A stretch of 64,000 bases of DNA from Paraescarpia echinospica (GCA_020002185.1 CM034543.1:27980886-28044885); one strand, 5' to 3'. Counted from the first letter of the stretch, positions 21,310 to 33,949 are shown. Notes: a model not told the origin generated them from the letters alone. Made by a program: numbers and translations.

Positions 21310-22450
21310 GTATGTACATTCGCTACCACCCACCGATATCAAGCAACAACTCTGGCTCAGCCACAGACTTCATGAATGAGCTAGTAACTTTGTTCAGCAA
21401 CATCACTCTCTCCGTTGTGCCAGTAATCGTCGTTGGTGACTTCAACGTACGCTATGATGATGCCTCAAAGGCTGACACATTAATAGATCTGCTCGATCCC
21501 ACACACATACACGGTCATATTCTGCACTTCGTTATTGGTTGCGCTGTTGACCAGTCCGTGACATCAGTGATGGTGGAGCCTATGCCAATTGCTGATCATC
21601 ACTGTATTGACTTTGTGCTTGCGATGAGCATACCATTAACAGCACCCATTCAGGGCAATTTAAGTGATTTCTGCTAATCCTAAATTTAAAATTGTTGGAA
21701 TGGTATCACCTACCAGTGGCAACAGTTTCTATAAAAACATCCAGAAAGTACGCAAGACATGGTAAAAGATTATGACACATACGAATGTGCCTCGACAAAC
21801 ATGCCTCAACCAAAAGAGAGTAAGGAGAAGAACCAAGCTATGTTCATCGTAGAACAGCAATGTGAAGAAGGCAAGAGAGAAGAGACACCAGTACGCTGGA
21901 TGACGAAAAACTTGAATTTCACCGGCAGCCCCATGTTGAAGTCCACAATGCTTCAACTGTTTGCATAGTTGAGGCTAAGAGGAACTACTATCAAGACACT
22001 CTGCGAAAAGCTGACAAGTCGATTTTTCATCTTGTCAGGTCCTTGACAGCTCAACAGAAGGGCATCTACCCAGAATTTGGCTCCAGTGAAGATGGTTGCA
22101 GCACGTTCAAGCAATATTTCAATAAAAAGGTGCAACTGATTTGGTCAGAGCTGGAAGTGACACGCACCTCAAACATGCCATTGTGAGACTAGGCATGTCT
22201 CAAAGAACCACTTGTTTCATTTTTGCCAGCATTAGATTAGGAGACACACAGGACTGTGTCTAGACTAATGAAGTCATTTGAACTCGACCTGCTGCAAGGC
22301 AAACAGGTTCAGCAGTGCCAGCCATCATTGGTACCAGTTATTACCGCTATTACAAACAAGTCATTTGACGAAGGAACAGTGGCATCATCTCTATATTCTA
22401 TGGCACTATTCAAGGTCTGATTCATGGAGATTCGGCAGTAGTAGTTACTA
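21310..22450 (+). pseudogene. Second LINE fragment: endonuclease and start of RT
   Basis: On the plus strand, an open stretch (21312-21677) has YHPPISSNNSGSATDFMNEL and PVIVVGDFNVRYDD, and ends with an IADHHCIDFVL block, which is the endonuclease of a different LINE lineage from the minus-strand fragment next to it. Downstream, frames with many stops include RQHSAK- and SFDEGTVASSLYSMALFKV-like pieces (about 22350-22420), typical of the linker just before the RT. It is heavily decayed. Confidence 0.6.
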
Positions 22451-22589
22451 GTTACATTGATTTTGTTTTAGACACATTATACAAGCACAAGCTGATAGTT
22501 AACTGCTTGTATCATGAAAATTTTGTATAGTTTAGGTTCTTTGTATAAATGTACTTGTTGGATTTATGGATAAATGAGAAAATATAAAA

Positions 22590-23215
22590 ATGGGCCAAGT
22601 GGACCTGAAGTCCTTTGGACTAATACGTCTATATGTGACCCCGGCTGACCAAATGAGTGATAAGTCGGAAAAATGGTAACATTGTTTTCTTACATCCTTG
22701 TAAATGTTTGGTAGGGTGTTTTACATGGTTTCAAAAATTATGACTGCTACAAAAATTGGCGAAATTATGGAGCATTGAACATGGTAGGGGTCAAAAAGTG
22801 AAAATGAAGAAAACGGCTGTTGAAGTTTTACATTATATATGCAAATGGATTGCATGGAAATATTACAAGCACAACATTCAAATGTGGCACACAGTATGTA
22901 ATATGTATGTTATGTTGCAATGGTACACTGTAAGTACAAATGTGCTGCTACAAAGACTTATCAAGTTATGCCAGATTATGTCTTTATGTGTAAAACCAAG
23001 AGGACAGATTATTTGAGAGCAAAAGGTAGACTCACTGTTTGACACAGTTTAAAACCTACAGACAACTGTCCAGTTTAACAGGGGTCTAGTGGCTCAATGC
23101 TGTCTGTTGACACAAGCTACTGCCAGTGACCAATTACAGATTAGTTACAGTTTCCATCAAACAATAGCAGGCAGAGAATCTTAGCTCCACAGCTGGGTGT
23201 AATACACAACAAGTG
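22590..23215 (+). repeat. Dispersed repeat family, copy A
   Basis: This starts near GCCAAGTGGACCTGAAGTCC and runs through TGACCCCGGCTGACCAAATG, GGAGCATTGAACATGGTAGG and TCCAGTTTAACAGGGGTCTA to about GTAATACACAAC. It is near-identical and in the same orientation as copy B at 43980-44563. It encodes nothing recognisable. Confidence 0.85.
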
Positions 23216-25240
23216 ATAAATATATGATACACTTGAAATACAAATGTGCTGCTACAAAAATGTATAAAGTTATGCCAGACTATGTCTTTATGTATAAAAT
23301 TAAGAGGACAGATTATTTGAGAGCAAAAGGTAGTCTAAAGAAAATAAAAAATGGGTCAGCTGGACGGTGATAGACCGTTTGAACTTGAAGCCTTTGTCAA
23401 ACTTTTGTCTCGACTTCACCGAAGGCGGTGTCCTGCTGTCAGAACTTCGAAGGTGTTACTCACCTAACTTACAGGTCTTTGTCAGTAAGAATAATGGGAT
23501 GATAATTTACACCAACGTTGTTTCCCGTAGAAGTCATTTTGTGCAATATGTTAGCATTAGTCGTGCCAATTCAAAAATTAGTGCTATATAATAGTAGTTT
23601 GTCAAAATGTAAACAAATTCAAAGACAGTTGCAGCTTAGCTTTAGCCTGTTCTGAAATATTTTAATGACATAATGATATATTTCACATAATTATATAGGG
23701 TGCTAATGGAGAGGCCCATCATAATCCATAGAACTACAAAATGAAGTATCTGAAAGTCACACTTCATATATTGAGTGACACATCTCATGCTGTCTTTCTG
23801 GACTGTCGCAATGTCCAATAGTTTCCTATCACAACCCTCGTGTACAATACACCAAAGCTATATATTTCCAACACCACAACATATGTATTATCATTGGATA
23901 GGTAATTGAATAATCTTTCAGATGAACGCAACTTGTAGCAGCAGAAAATGAAGCATACAAAAGTTACACCACAAACAATGACATGCATTCTCAAAATGTG
24001 ATTCATTCAAAAATTAGTGCTATATAATAGTAGTTTGTCAAAATGTAAACAAACTCAAAGACAGTTGCAGCTTACTGTCCACCAAGCAGTAGCAGAGCAG
24101 TTTTATAATAATAATAATCCACAAGTTAAGTGGCTGATCTTCCTTTTATAATTCATGTGATGTTTATTGTGAGCATGGCAGACAAATGGTTATCATACGT
24201 AGACAGGTACAGAAAGAAACTGACATTTCCTATAAAAAGAACATATTTGCCTTTTAATCACATAAATTAATATTTATGTAATTTTTTGCATTATGCACCA
24301 CCATCAGTGTGCCTTATATAATAGTATGCTTTTTACAAAAATACTAATAGACATATCAAGAGGGATCACTTTCCACGGAAAGTGAGCCTGAGAGGAAACT
24401 TTCTATAATTGCAACAGGATAGAAAAATCTTGACCCATTTAAGACGCCTACATCTCCTTGTTATAAAAAAAGTTAAACATATGATTTTGTAAAAATGTTA
24501 TGGGAAATAATGACCATTTTGCGTACATGTATGCAGTTTGTTATGCAATTTAGTATTACACACATTTTCAAAATTCAAATAACACCACATTTTTATTGTA
24601 ATTTTTTTAAATTACATTTTCTATTCCAATTCCGATTCCACTCACACTATGGCAATTCTGTTTCCAACTAATATTATTTAATATCATTATGAAGGCTTTT
24701 TCAACATTTGTCAATACTCATGTCAGAGTATATAAATGTTGCATTCAGAGATTTTCACTCTACTTTTGAAGCACCAAAAAAAGTGGGTATGGAATATTTT
24801 TGTATATGAAATTCCAGTATGCAATTCTGATTCGTTCCAAAGCAATTCCGATAATGTTGTTTTTCTACCCAAACCGATTTCGATTCCACTACTTCTACAT
24901 TGACCAATTCCGATGTTTGAGTCAGAATTAGCCGTTGTGTTTGCACAGGTATATGTGCTGCATTTATCTGGTGGACATCCGGAGTGTTCAGATCTAGACG
25001 TGATGAATTGGTCATTAGATATACGCCTACAGAACACTGTCAAAGCAGATACTCGTTATTCACAAGAGAGTGATTCTGTATACATGTGGTGAGTATATAT
25101 AGATTTAGTACTTTATTTCTTGTGTCATTGGTAACTTGGGGGTGACAGAATCACCAAGAAATGCGGGTTTAAATATAGAAGTTTTACCAAGATTGCCAGT
25201 CATTTATTTATGTAAACTATTGATGTGCTACAGAGTGTGT
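23216..25240. other. Unassigned AT-rich stretch with a direct repeat
   Basis: A partial second copy of the internal part of the preceding repeat (ATGCCAGACTATGTCTTTAT) lies at 23270-23335. A 70-bp direct repeat (AATTAGTGCTATATAATAGT onward) is present at about 23573-23636 and 24011-24076, 438 bp apart. No gene is seen. Confidence 0.6.
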
Positions 25241-25249
25241 TAGAACAAT

Positions 25250-26760
25250 TTGGAGCCATATGCCCCGTACATATAATTGGCTCAACGCCAAACAGCGTTT
25301 ACTACACAGATGCTGGTACAAGTTACCAGGATTTAACACACACTCAGGTATAGTGTATGATTTTATCAATGACAATGATTTGTGTGTCCCCGATTTTACT
25401 TATCACCAATACGCTCAATATACATATTTCTGTGATACCACATCTACTTACACGTGGATAGATCACTGCCTGCCACAACTTGGAAAATAGTCAGTCTACC
25501 ACGATATCATAATAACATACAGACCAGCTGTGTCCCTAACTCATGCCTCGTACCACGTTACATCCAGATGAGACAACCCGGAGCATATCATGATATCCTG
25601 CACAACAAGCTTCTGACAATGCAAAGCCTAATATATGACGAGAACGCTGATAGGAATGCTATACAGGGGCTGGTTGACTGTTACATGATCTAACTGAACA
25701 TTGCCATGCACGACGCTACAGTTGAAGCAGGGCACAAACAGAAACACTGCAAAACAGTATTGGTGCACTGAACTCAATCACCTACGTGATCCTGGTGGTG
25801 ACTTTGGAATGACAACGACAGACCATGTGTGGGGACAGTGTACGCAACGTACAAATATATTAAGAAAACCTTCCGACATGGAAATAGGCTGTTGATTATT
25901 CAATGAACAACGAGTACCGGAAACTTAATGGCAAATCCCCATTACCATGCTCGCATTGCTACATGCTGTTATTCTATCGAGGGCATGTGTAACATTATTC
26001 ACCACTGGTTTAATTGTTCCAATATTAAAGAAATCTACTCTTAACCCAAACATTGCAAAGAATTATCGGCCAATTACACTAAGTTCTGTACACACCAAGG
26101 TGGTAGAGACACTGATTGTCCAAATACTAACGCTAGTATAAATATCATAACCACTCCGGTTTCTTGGAGAACTGTTACAGCAATACAACATCTGCATGTA
26201 ATTTACTAAATTATGTTAAATCTTATTTAAAATCACAAAACAGCCCAGTGTTTATAGCTGCCCGTGATTCTGAAATTTTTTTTGATTCTATGTCACGTGC
26301 CGAGGGTAATACCCTGTTCTCTACAATTGTTCTACCTGATATGTGTATTGCATACTGCAAAAGATGGCGATTTAAATTTGGGATTGAAAAATCGAAATGC
26401 ACGATTGTGGGTAAATGTTCCTTGTACCAAGAACCAAAGTGGAGACTTGGTGATAATTATTTATGTAATGAAGAATCATTTGATGTACTCGGTAATGTGT
26501 TTAATCATGATAGTAATAACACCAGCCATGTTAACAACAGATTAACAAAATGTAGACAATCATTTCATGGGCTAGGTACTGCTGGTATGTTATACCCACG
26601 AGCTACTCGTACTGATGTTCAAGCATATATCTTTATAAATCCACATTAACAGATGGATTAGAATGTATGAGCAACTCCGCTTCCCAAAATCCCAAATGCA
26701 TCGACTTGAATCTATACAGGGTAAATAAATTAAACAGTCTTGGACTAAGTAAATGATCAC
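25250..26760 (+). pseudogene. LINE with internal deletion: endonuclease end, linker, RT start and C-terminus
   Basis: Plus-strand pieces in order are: CVPDFTYHQYAQYTYFC with TSTYTWIDHCL (endonuclease, 25380-25480), VYATYKYIKKTFRHGN (linker, about 25840-25885), VPILKKSTLNPNIAKNYRPI and TLSSVHTKVVE (RT start, 26010-26110), then after a large deletion CKRWRFKFGIEKSKCTIVG, VNNRLTKCRQSFHGLGTAGM and LESIQGK (RT end, 26340-26730). The catalytic palm with its ADD motif is gone. The copy is non-functional. Confidence 0.72.
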
Positions 26761-27649
26761 GAAATACGGCTTTACTGTCTATGGCATGTCTATGGCATAA
26801 CGGTCCCTGGGCCTCTGCTAGACAGCAAGTACGCAAGTACCCCTCGAGTCTTCCTGGTCCCTGAGGTCCCTGCAAAATGCAAGCCCCTTGGAATTCTACC
26901 CATTTGAGGTGCACGTGAGCAGCATAGGCTGCATAAAAACCAAACTCAAATGCGAGTCACCGACCTCAATTTACGTGGTATTAAGTAAATATAAAAGGAA
27001 TAAATTAATTAACATATAAATCGTGTATGGTGGTCCCCTTGATGGCTTGAACTAAGTTGTGAAATTCTACAAGCAACAAGCAGACTACATATCAGAAAAC
27101 AGTCCTTTTCACAATGCATCTTCCAAGACTGCAACAACCTTCCTCAGCAAACAGTGAATGTTAAAAATATCCTTGCTTAATTTCGAAACAAAACTAGACA
27201 AATACTTGAAGATGGACAGGTTTACATTTTAATAAAAGCATAATAATCATAACACAAGATATATTGTCAAAGCCAGACATATGATGCATAGAGGTGGGTA
27301 TATATACAAGACTATTAAAAGCATTAATTATAAACCTGATCCAGGTAAGTTATCCAGGCAATTAAGTTACCATTTTCCAAAACAATTGTGTTAGCTATCA
27401 AACATTTTGAATAATTTATGTTTTCTAACTTCAAAATCAATTTACCTGTTTGGATGTCACCAATTTACACTACTACACATGTGCGAACATGGAATTGTGG
27501 GGAAGATTGTGTTCAAATTGTAAACAGAAGAATGTATAGCAGACATTGTTTGGAAATATGATGTTACGTTTCCGAATCCTTGATGTCTCTTACGGAGCTT
27601 TCGACTACCATCTTCTGGGAACATGGAGTTGGGATGTACCACAAACTCA

Positions 27650-28042
27650 CAATACTATAAAATCTATAGTGGTGAACCCCAAAGACAAAACCCCCAAGAA
27701 CAACATGTGTGGAGTTTGTATGAAATAGCATGTCTGGAATGTCAGCAGATCTATGTAGGTAAAACCAGCAGAGCTCTGGGAGCCCGACTTAAAGAACATA
27801 GCAACACCAGGGCCCCACTCACAGCAGTAGGTTAACATAGAGTGAATGAGTGCCACAACATCTTTGCCAAAGACGGAGCAGTGCCCGCTAGTGAAAACAA
27901 CTTTTGGCGATGGAAAATCAGTGAAGCAATAAAGAGGCGACCAGCCATCAAAAGAGACATCGGGTACAACTTTCCCGCGATCTTCTTGGAACTGCTGTCA
28001 TGTGACGACCACCGACGAAGTCATATGACGAACGAGAGTTAA
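27650..28042 (+). pseudogene. GIY-YIG endonuclease of the second Penelope-like element
   Basis: The first part, KSIVVNPKDKTPKNNMCGV (27663-27717), is joined after a one-base shift to YEIACLECQQIYVGKTSRAL with GARLKEHSN (27720-27805), then after a stop to NNFWRWKISEAIKRRPAIKR and YNFPAIFLELL (27896-27995). C-x2-C, Y-x-G-x-T/S-R and R-L-K-E-H are the expected nuclease residues. This lineage differs from the copy at the left edge: its Lys-Asp-Lys linker resembles other Penelope families. One shift and one stop make it inactive. Confidence 0.72.
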
Positions 28043-28052
28043 CAGTCCAATG

Positions 28053-28081
28053 CTGATGAGGGTGTCGTGAGGACACTGAAA
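28053..28081 (+). ncRNA. Hammerhead-like motif in the Penelope-like terminal region
   Basis: The sequence has CTGATGA (28053-28059), a GTGTC/GACAC stem with a 5-base loop (28063-28067 and 28073-28077 region), then GAAA (28078-28081). The core elements match the hammerhead ribozyme, but the base of stem II carries extra G and T residues, so it is probably degenerate. Confidence 0.35.
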
Positions 28082-28129
28082 GGTCCATAAGAGACATCAA
28101 GGATTCGGAAAGGTAACATCATACTTCCA

Positions 28130-31000
28130 ATTATGAACATACCTGAATCTGGTAACAACATACATGCTGACAACAGTCACAGTGCTGACTACCTTGACAT
28201 GTTCATGGCAAATGGCTTTGTTCCTATTACAAAGCCTACCAGAATAATTACAAACTCAGCCACACTTATTGATCAACAATTTTCATATATAGACAGTTTG
28301 AAACATGCTCTGTTCTCAACACATTGGGATAGCTTAGTAAATATCTATACAAATTACTGCCCAGATGATGCATAGACTATGTTTATTGACAAATGTAACA
28401 ATAAACTTGAAGAACACATTCCCGAACAGTCAATAAAATGAAACAAATATAAACACACACAAAATCACTGGACTGAATAACACAAGCTATATTAAAGTCA
28501 ATACATACTCGTGATCATTTAAGTAGAAAACATATTCAATCAAAACTGTCCCCAATTTTGTTTAATATTGACCAACAATATGAACACTACAGAAACATGT
28601 TGAATACAAGTAATTGCTAAATCCTAGTATTGGAACAATCAATTTATTGAATCTAAAAATGACATAAAAAACAAGGTCTAACATTATAAACATACTGAAT
28701 CTCCAAGCTAAACAAAATTGATCCTTAAAGCTTAGCATTTCAAATTGACAACCATAATATACTCAATGATCCAACAGAAATAGCCAACATTTTGCAGGTA
28801 TTGGCCCCAAGCTTGCAAATGACATAAACTCTTCAACTAGTAATAAAGATTACATGCATAATCAATTACTAAATAGTTTTGTTATGGAACATGTGCAGGA
28901 CAAATTAATATCATAAAATTTGGAAATCACAAACAAGTGGTGGATATGATAACATATCAACTCAATTGATGAAACAGTGTGTGGAAAGTATCAAATTGCT
29001 ATGCCCATGACCGACATTTTCAATTCTATGATACGGTCTGATACATTCCCCAATAACATAATTGCCAAAAGTCATAACTCTTTACAAATCAGGGATGCCA
29101 GTTTGTTTACAAACTACAGGCCCATCTCGTTATTATCAGCTTTTTCCAAAGTCTTTGAAAGACTGATCTATCTATAGACTGATCTTATAAAATACTATTT
29201 CCATCACAATATGGATTTCGTAAACAATGTTCGACAGAACATGCAACTCTGGAACTAATCAACAGCATGGTAAATGCATTAAACGACAAATACTATGCAC
29301 TAGCTGTATTCATTGATCTAAGTAAAGATTTTGACACTATATATATCACACTATCCTACTTCACAAGTTATGCTATTATGGAAAACAGGGGTCCCACACA
29401 ATCTTTTTAAAAGCTATCTTGAACACAGAAAACAGTTTGTTATTAATAAAGATAAATTACCTGATTATCAAAATATAACATGTGAAGTCCTACAAGGATC
29501 CATCTTAGGCCCATTACTATTTTTGATTTACATAAATGATATGCTAATATCATCAAACAAGGCAAACTGTATCTTGTTTGCTGACGATACAAGTCTACTC
29601 TTCAAAAAACAAAGACATCAATGACAAATGATGTTCATATGGAGCTGGTAAAGATTCTCAATGGATTAAGGCCAACAAACTACTGCATAACATTGACAAA
29701 ACTAAATGCCTGTTATTTAAAAACAGCCAAATTCAACTGCACAACAAAGTAGACTTTGCAATATATGGCCTTGGTGGTGATAAAAGGGAAAATGTTGAGC
29801 ATTTCAAATTTCTAGGTGTCTGGATTGACAAAAACCTTAACTAGAAAAAAAAAAAAAAAATGGCAATTTTACAGAAATTAGCCATAACAAATAAAATAAA
29901 ACCGCTCCTTCAGTCTAGCACATTAAAACAGATATACAACGCCTCGATACAACCTCACCTGTCATAATATTATGGCTTACTTGCATGATACAGTAATATC
30001 CATGGAAATGTAGCTAACAATGGCAGACTATATAAACTCCAAAAAAGCAGTTCAACTGAACCACAAAAGCAAATTAATATGGACCCTAACTTTAAAATAT
30101 ATGGAACTCAAATTACTGTAAAAGATTCATTTGTTATTTAATGTGTTGGCTGTATAACAACATATGCCCAAATGATCTCCTTACATCTGTCTCAAGATAT
30201 AATTAAATACATAGTCATGGTACCAGCCAGAACAATAGCATTCACTTAGGTGAAATTAGAACTGAAGTAAAAAACAGAGTTTCTCTTACAAATTGCACAA
30301 TATAATATGTCACGTCTAGAATGTGTTTCACATACCTATGATTAAAAGGCATAACCTTAAAAAGTAATTATCAGCACATATTCAGAGGTGTGTAAAATAA
30401 GAAATTGTTTTTCTTATTTGTTTGTCAATGATAAATCTCAATTTCATAATTTTTTTTAAATTATGACACATCTTGTTGGTATTAATTTACCTTATATATG
30501 TCACTTTTTATTCATTTATTTTTTATTTTTTGCTTTTTTACCAATTAATCAAATAACATTGTTCATTGGACTGTTCTGATATTGTTATGCAATTTAACAT
30601 TATTATGTTATAGTAAACTATTGAAATATGGATTTTTAAGGAAGCAACATTAATTTATTAGTGATCCACCTACAAGATGTATTGACTACATAGTACGTTA
30701 CTATGTATCTCTTCTAGCCCTAGGTGGGGGCAACGAATTCACCACAAATGCACTTTTGGCCTTCATTGATCTTCTGGGACCAGAGTGCATTCCCCCACCA
30801 GTGTGCACTGTTTCAATTAATTAACAACTGTGTACATCATTGATAGACATGTGAAATATGTAGCATTTAGGGGGTCCAATTGCCTCAACTACTCGATCTA
30901 GTTATTACTGGCGTCCTGGCATGAATTTTTTTATTGTTATCACATGTATGTTTCTGTTGTATTAATTACTTATGGCAAGTAAAATTCAATTCAATTAAAA
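28130..31000 (+). mobile_element. LINE, nearly full RT, with AATTCA-type 3' tail
   Basis: This is a plus-strand non-LTR element. An endonuclease end lies at 28133-28375 (SADYLDMFMANGFVPITKPT), the RT at 28980-29630 and after, and a 3' region ending in GTAAAATTCAATTCAATTAA at about 30980-31000. The tail repeat is typical of LINE 3' ends. Many stops are present. Confidence 0.75.
28977..29640 (+). pseudogene. Reverse transcriptase of the 28-31 kb LINE
   Basis: Blocks in order are: FTNYRPISLLSAFSKVFERL (29105-29165), the CSTEHATLELI region with FIDLSKDFDTI (first catalytic D, about 29310-29340), LQGSILGPLLFLIYINDM (29490-29545) and LFADDTSLLF (second catalytic motif, 29575-29604). Further on, HFKFLGVWIDKNL (29800-29840) belongs to the thumb. 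The frame is interrupted at about 29175, 29340 and 29624. Catalytic residues are kept, but the protein cannot be made. Confidence 0.82.
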
Positions 31001-31637
31001 AACTATGATTGAATCATCATGAATTGTCGTGTAATGGAAGAAGAAGAAAATTAAATGATTTAGAATAAAATTATAAATGAAAGAATGCCAATTCTTGACA
31101 GCCTACACGCAATAATGGTGTGCATATTTCGTTCTAACGGAAATCATTGAAAGCCATGCATAGCATAGCAGGATTATGGATGTGGGCACTGATTTCGTTT
31201 TTGGAACGGAGGTACGTAAATAGGGTGTTAGGACGAATCCCCGAACCTTCTACCGTTAATGGCCCCTAGAGGGCGCATTGAGTTAAAACGTGAGTCGTGA
31301 TCTCGGTCATTAAGTTTGTCAATGACAATGCCTAGCCCTAATTGCCTATCCTAGGGCTAGACTATGATGCATGGGCTTACTATGGAAGATAACAGTAAAA
31401 GTGACAATGTTTATCCACCTACCTGGAAGATATGTCCATAGAATGCATGTAATGATACATGTTATTTTTATTTCCGACTTTAGCAACGCGTTATAAGCCA
31501 TAGCTAACAGCCTACAAGGAAGACGAAAAACTTCCGCAAAGTTGTTTCTGTTTACGTCGCTATGGGCGCCACGGTCTAGCAACACGTCCATTTTCGTTGG
31601 AAATTATTCGCCATGTGGCGCCACTATTATAACTAAC
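31001..31637. other. Unassigned; possible 5' region
   Basis: Less AT-rich than its surroundings. A minus-strand open stretch starting MDVLLDRGAHSDVNRNNFAE (31591-31346) is not supported by any domain I can confirm; its first residues resemble an ankyrin-type turn but the rest does not. Confidence 0.3.
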
Positions 31638-31747
31638 CTTCACATTTGAGTGGATGGATGATGATTCCTTGAACTTCTTCTCTTTCTTCTTCCATTAATG
31701 CCCGTTTGTTGTATGGCTCAACAGTTACTGACACATGGGGAAAGGAT
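31638..31747 (-). CDS. Candidate orphan exon
   Basis: On the minus strand there is a good acceptor (CCAACATTGTGCAG, ending at 31748) and a donor (GTTAGT from 31637) around a 110-bp open stretch. In the open frame it reads FPHVSVTVEPYNKRALMEEE followed by REEVQGIIIHPLKCE. The acidic, charged, non-repetitive composition and the paired splice signals suggest a real exon entered in phase 2 and left in phase 1. I do not recognise the protein and could not find a partner exon with matching phase, so this may be chance. Confidence 0.35.
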
Positions 31748-31919
31748 CTGCACAATGTTGGATTTAGAGAAAGTAAAAACAAAGTATAATTAAGTCAGCC
31801 TAACTGAGAGCACATGCAGCTGCATGCATATGCGGGACTGCCCATCAGCCGCACGTGTACCTATTTCTGTCATTCAAGCAAGCCAGGGGTAAGTGGGCCC
31901 TGCTGTTGATCAGAGCCCG

Positions 31920-32845
31920 TTGTAGCGAAACATTTCGTCGTTGAAATATCTGGTTGGCGCAGAAGTCGTATGCGCACGAGCGGAAATAGATTACCGAATA
32001 TTTCATTACTTAAGCGAAACATATGATGGCCGAGAAGGGCCATCGCGTTTTTGTGTGGCAACCTGCAGCGCCATAGGGCGATGACGCGATGCGCGATGCG
32101 ATGGGCGATGCGATGAGCGATGCGCGATGCGATGGGCGATGCGATGGACGATGCGCGATGCGATGCGCGATGCGATGCGCGATGCGATGGACGATGCGAT
32201 GGACGATGCGCGATGCGATGCGCGATGCGATGCGCGATGCGCGATGCGATGCGCGATGCGCGATGCGATGCGCGATGCGATACGCGATGCGCGATGCGAT
32301 ACGCGATGCGCGATGCGCGATGCGCGATGCGATGCGCGATGCGATACGCGATGCGCGATGCGATGCGCGATGCGATGCGATGCGATGCGATGCGCGATGC
32401 GATGCGCGATGCGATGCGCGATGCGATACGCGATGCGATGCGCGATGCGATGCGCGATGCGATGGTATACATTATAAAGGTGCCGCAATGAGCATGCGTA
32501 CGCCGAAAACGAGACTTAGGCAGCCATTTTTATTTATTTGTATTAAACACATTTCTTTTTGTGTTCAGAGCATGTGATGTTGGCTGATGACGCTGACTGT
32601 ACGTATACGGTTACACATCTAGTTATTGTGCACAAAAGATTATGTGATTGTACTTCTAAATATTGTCTCGGACATCTACTGGGATTTAATTTAGCCGAAC
32701 AAAAACGGGTGCCAGGCAGGCAGCTTCTTCGCAATAACTAGACTAGGGACTGAAATAGATTACTTTATAACATGAAATATGTACCTATTCAACATTTTAT
32801 TTGTTAAATAATTATTGTTTCCATCTGGATATCCCTGATCGCAAA
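31920..32845. mobile_element. Left copy of a repeat with a central GATGCGATGCGC satellite
   Basis: The outer part holds GAAACATTTCGTCGTTGAAA (31927) and TATGATGGCCGAGAAGGGCC (32021). Next come the satellite (32085-32467), GGTATACATTATAAAGGTGC, GCGTACGCCGAAAACGAGAC and GACGCTGACTGTACGTATAC. The copy ends near CCATCTGGATATCC (about 32845). The whole order recurs inverted at 42655-43425. There is no ORF apart from satellite translation. Confidence 0.8.
32085..32467. repeat. GATGCGATGCGC satellite, left
   Basis: Units of 12 bp (GATGCGATGCGC) are mixed with 7-bp spacers (GATGCGC) and variants with GGCGATG or TACGC. It is GC-rich against an AT-rich background. All frames are open on both strands (RIASRIAHR- or MRCAMRDA-type peptides), which explains several long false ORFs. 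Confidence 0.95.
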
Positions 32846-33350
32846 TATAAACACTATTTAGTGTACCTGCAGACACGATGAACCAGGGATGGTTAAGGTA
32901 TTTCTCAGTTTAACATTAACCAACAGTTTTGAAGCCTATTTGTTTATATTTATTAATTAATGACATAATATCTGTTCAGAATGCAAACATGTTATTTATG
33001 CCTTATATAAATTAAAATATAAACTTTTAATAATTTATGCTTCTTGATTTACTCCTCGGTCCCCAACATTTCCATGTCTGGAAAAAACTGACACATATTC
33101 CGTGAGACGATCTTCGATGCAAATTCAGTGATGTTTAATTACTTAATCTGGGTTCCGTAGTAGCACATAAAAGCAGCGTTGCGCCGAAATACAAGTATGA
33201 ATAACGCGGTGTCAATAAATAGGCCCACTCAAATCAGGCTACCAGCGCTATTGGACCACGTAATAAACAGCCAAAATTGACAGGAAGTTAACTTGTAGTA
33301 AGTCTACTAGGAGGTGCACGGTGCGCGCGGTGCGTCTACAATTCGATTCA
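32846..33350. other. No feature seen
   Basis: AT-rich up to about 33050, then mixed. No ORF or repeat is recognised. Confidence 0.45.
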
Positions 33351-33355
33351 CTTAG

Positions 33356-33580
33356 AGGTCATCTCAGAACGTTGATGTCCGATATCAGACGAAATTACTT
33401 TCATCTTGCCTCAGCCCCCCCACCCACCTCAGACGAATTTTTTAAATATTAATATGATGATACCGGTATAATTAAGAGTGTCGGTCGATGTCCGACGTCA
33501 GGTGAAACTGCCTCAGACCCCCGTCCCCCCAACAAAAATAATTTCGCATGATATCGGACATCGATGTTCCAAGATGATCC
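33356..33580. mobile_element. 225-bp MITE-like foldback with possible CTTAG target duplication
   Basis: The left end AGGTCATCTCAGAACGTTGA followed by TGTCCGATATCAGACGAAAT is mirrored by the right end (inverse of GGATCATCTTGGAACATCGA and TGTCCGATATCATGCGAAAT). CTTAG flanks both sides (33351-33355 and 33581-33585), as expected for a 5-bp target-site duplication. Two C-rich tracts lie inside. Confidence 0.65.
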
Positions 33581-33949
33581 CTTAGCAAAAATGAAACTAC
33601 ACTCTAGGAACAACGATTCGCTACCTCGTTTGTGCATTTTATATGTAGGTTTGGTAAAATAATTAGAGACAATACTATTTTAGTTTACGATTTATATATT
33701 TTATTATAAACTAAAGACACTAAAGTTTAGTAGGGTCTAACTGATTATAGTTATATATATATATATATATATTGTTATATTTATGTAAGGCATAATGAAC
33801 ATGACATGTACACCTATGAAAATATATCATGTCATTAATGAATAAATATTCAAGAAATGTATACTTCAAAGCCCACGGTTAATGTTCAACTGAAAAATGC
33901 GTTCAACATCCCCGTTTTTCATGTGTGGAGGTACATAAATTATCGTTTA

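Larger units (their letters stand above)
27557..28122 (+). mobile_element. Second Penelope-like element, GIY-YIG portion
   Basis: This is a plus-strand fragment flanked by a 36-bp inverted repeat: ATGATGTTACGTTTCCGAAT with CCTTGATGTCTCTTA at 27559-27594, and its inverse at 28087-28122. Inside lies a GIY-YIG domain and, near the end, a hammerhead-like motif. Inverted terminal pieces of this kind are common in Penelope-like elements. The RT is not present. Confidence 0.6.

Noticed and set aside
31346..31591. 81-codon minus-strand ORF starting MDVLLDRGAHSDVN as an ankyrin-repeat gene
   Set aside because: Only about 12 residues look ankyrin-like; the helix pattern does not continue and no splice partner fits.
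31870..32577. Long ORFs on both strands (RIASRIAHR and MRDAMRCAM peptides), also at 42876-43414
   Set aside because: They are translations of the GATGCGATGCGC satellite, open in every frame because the units contain no stop codon.
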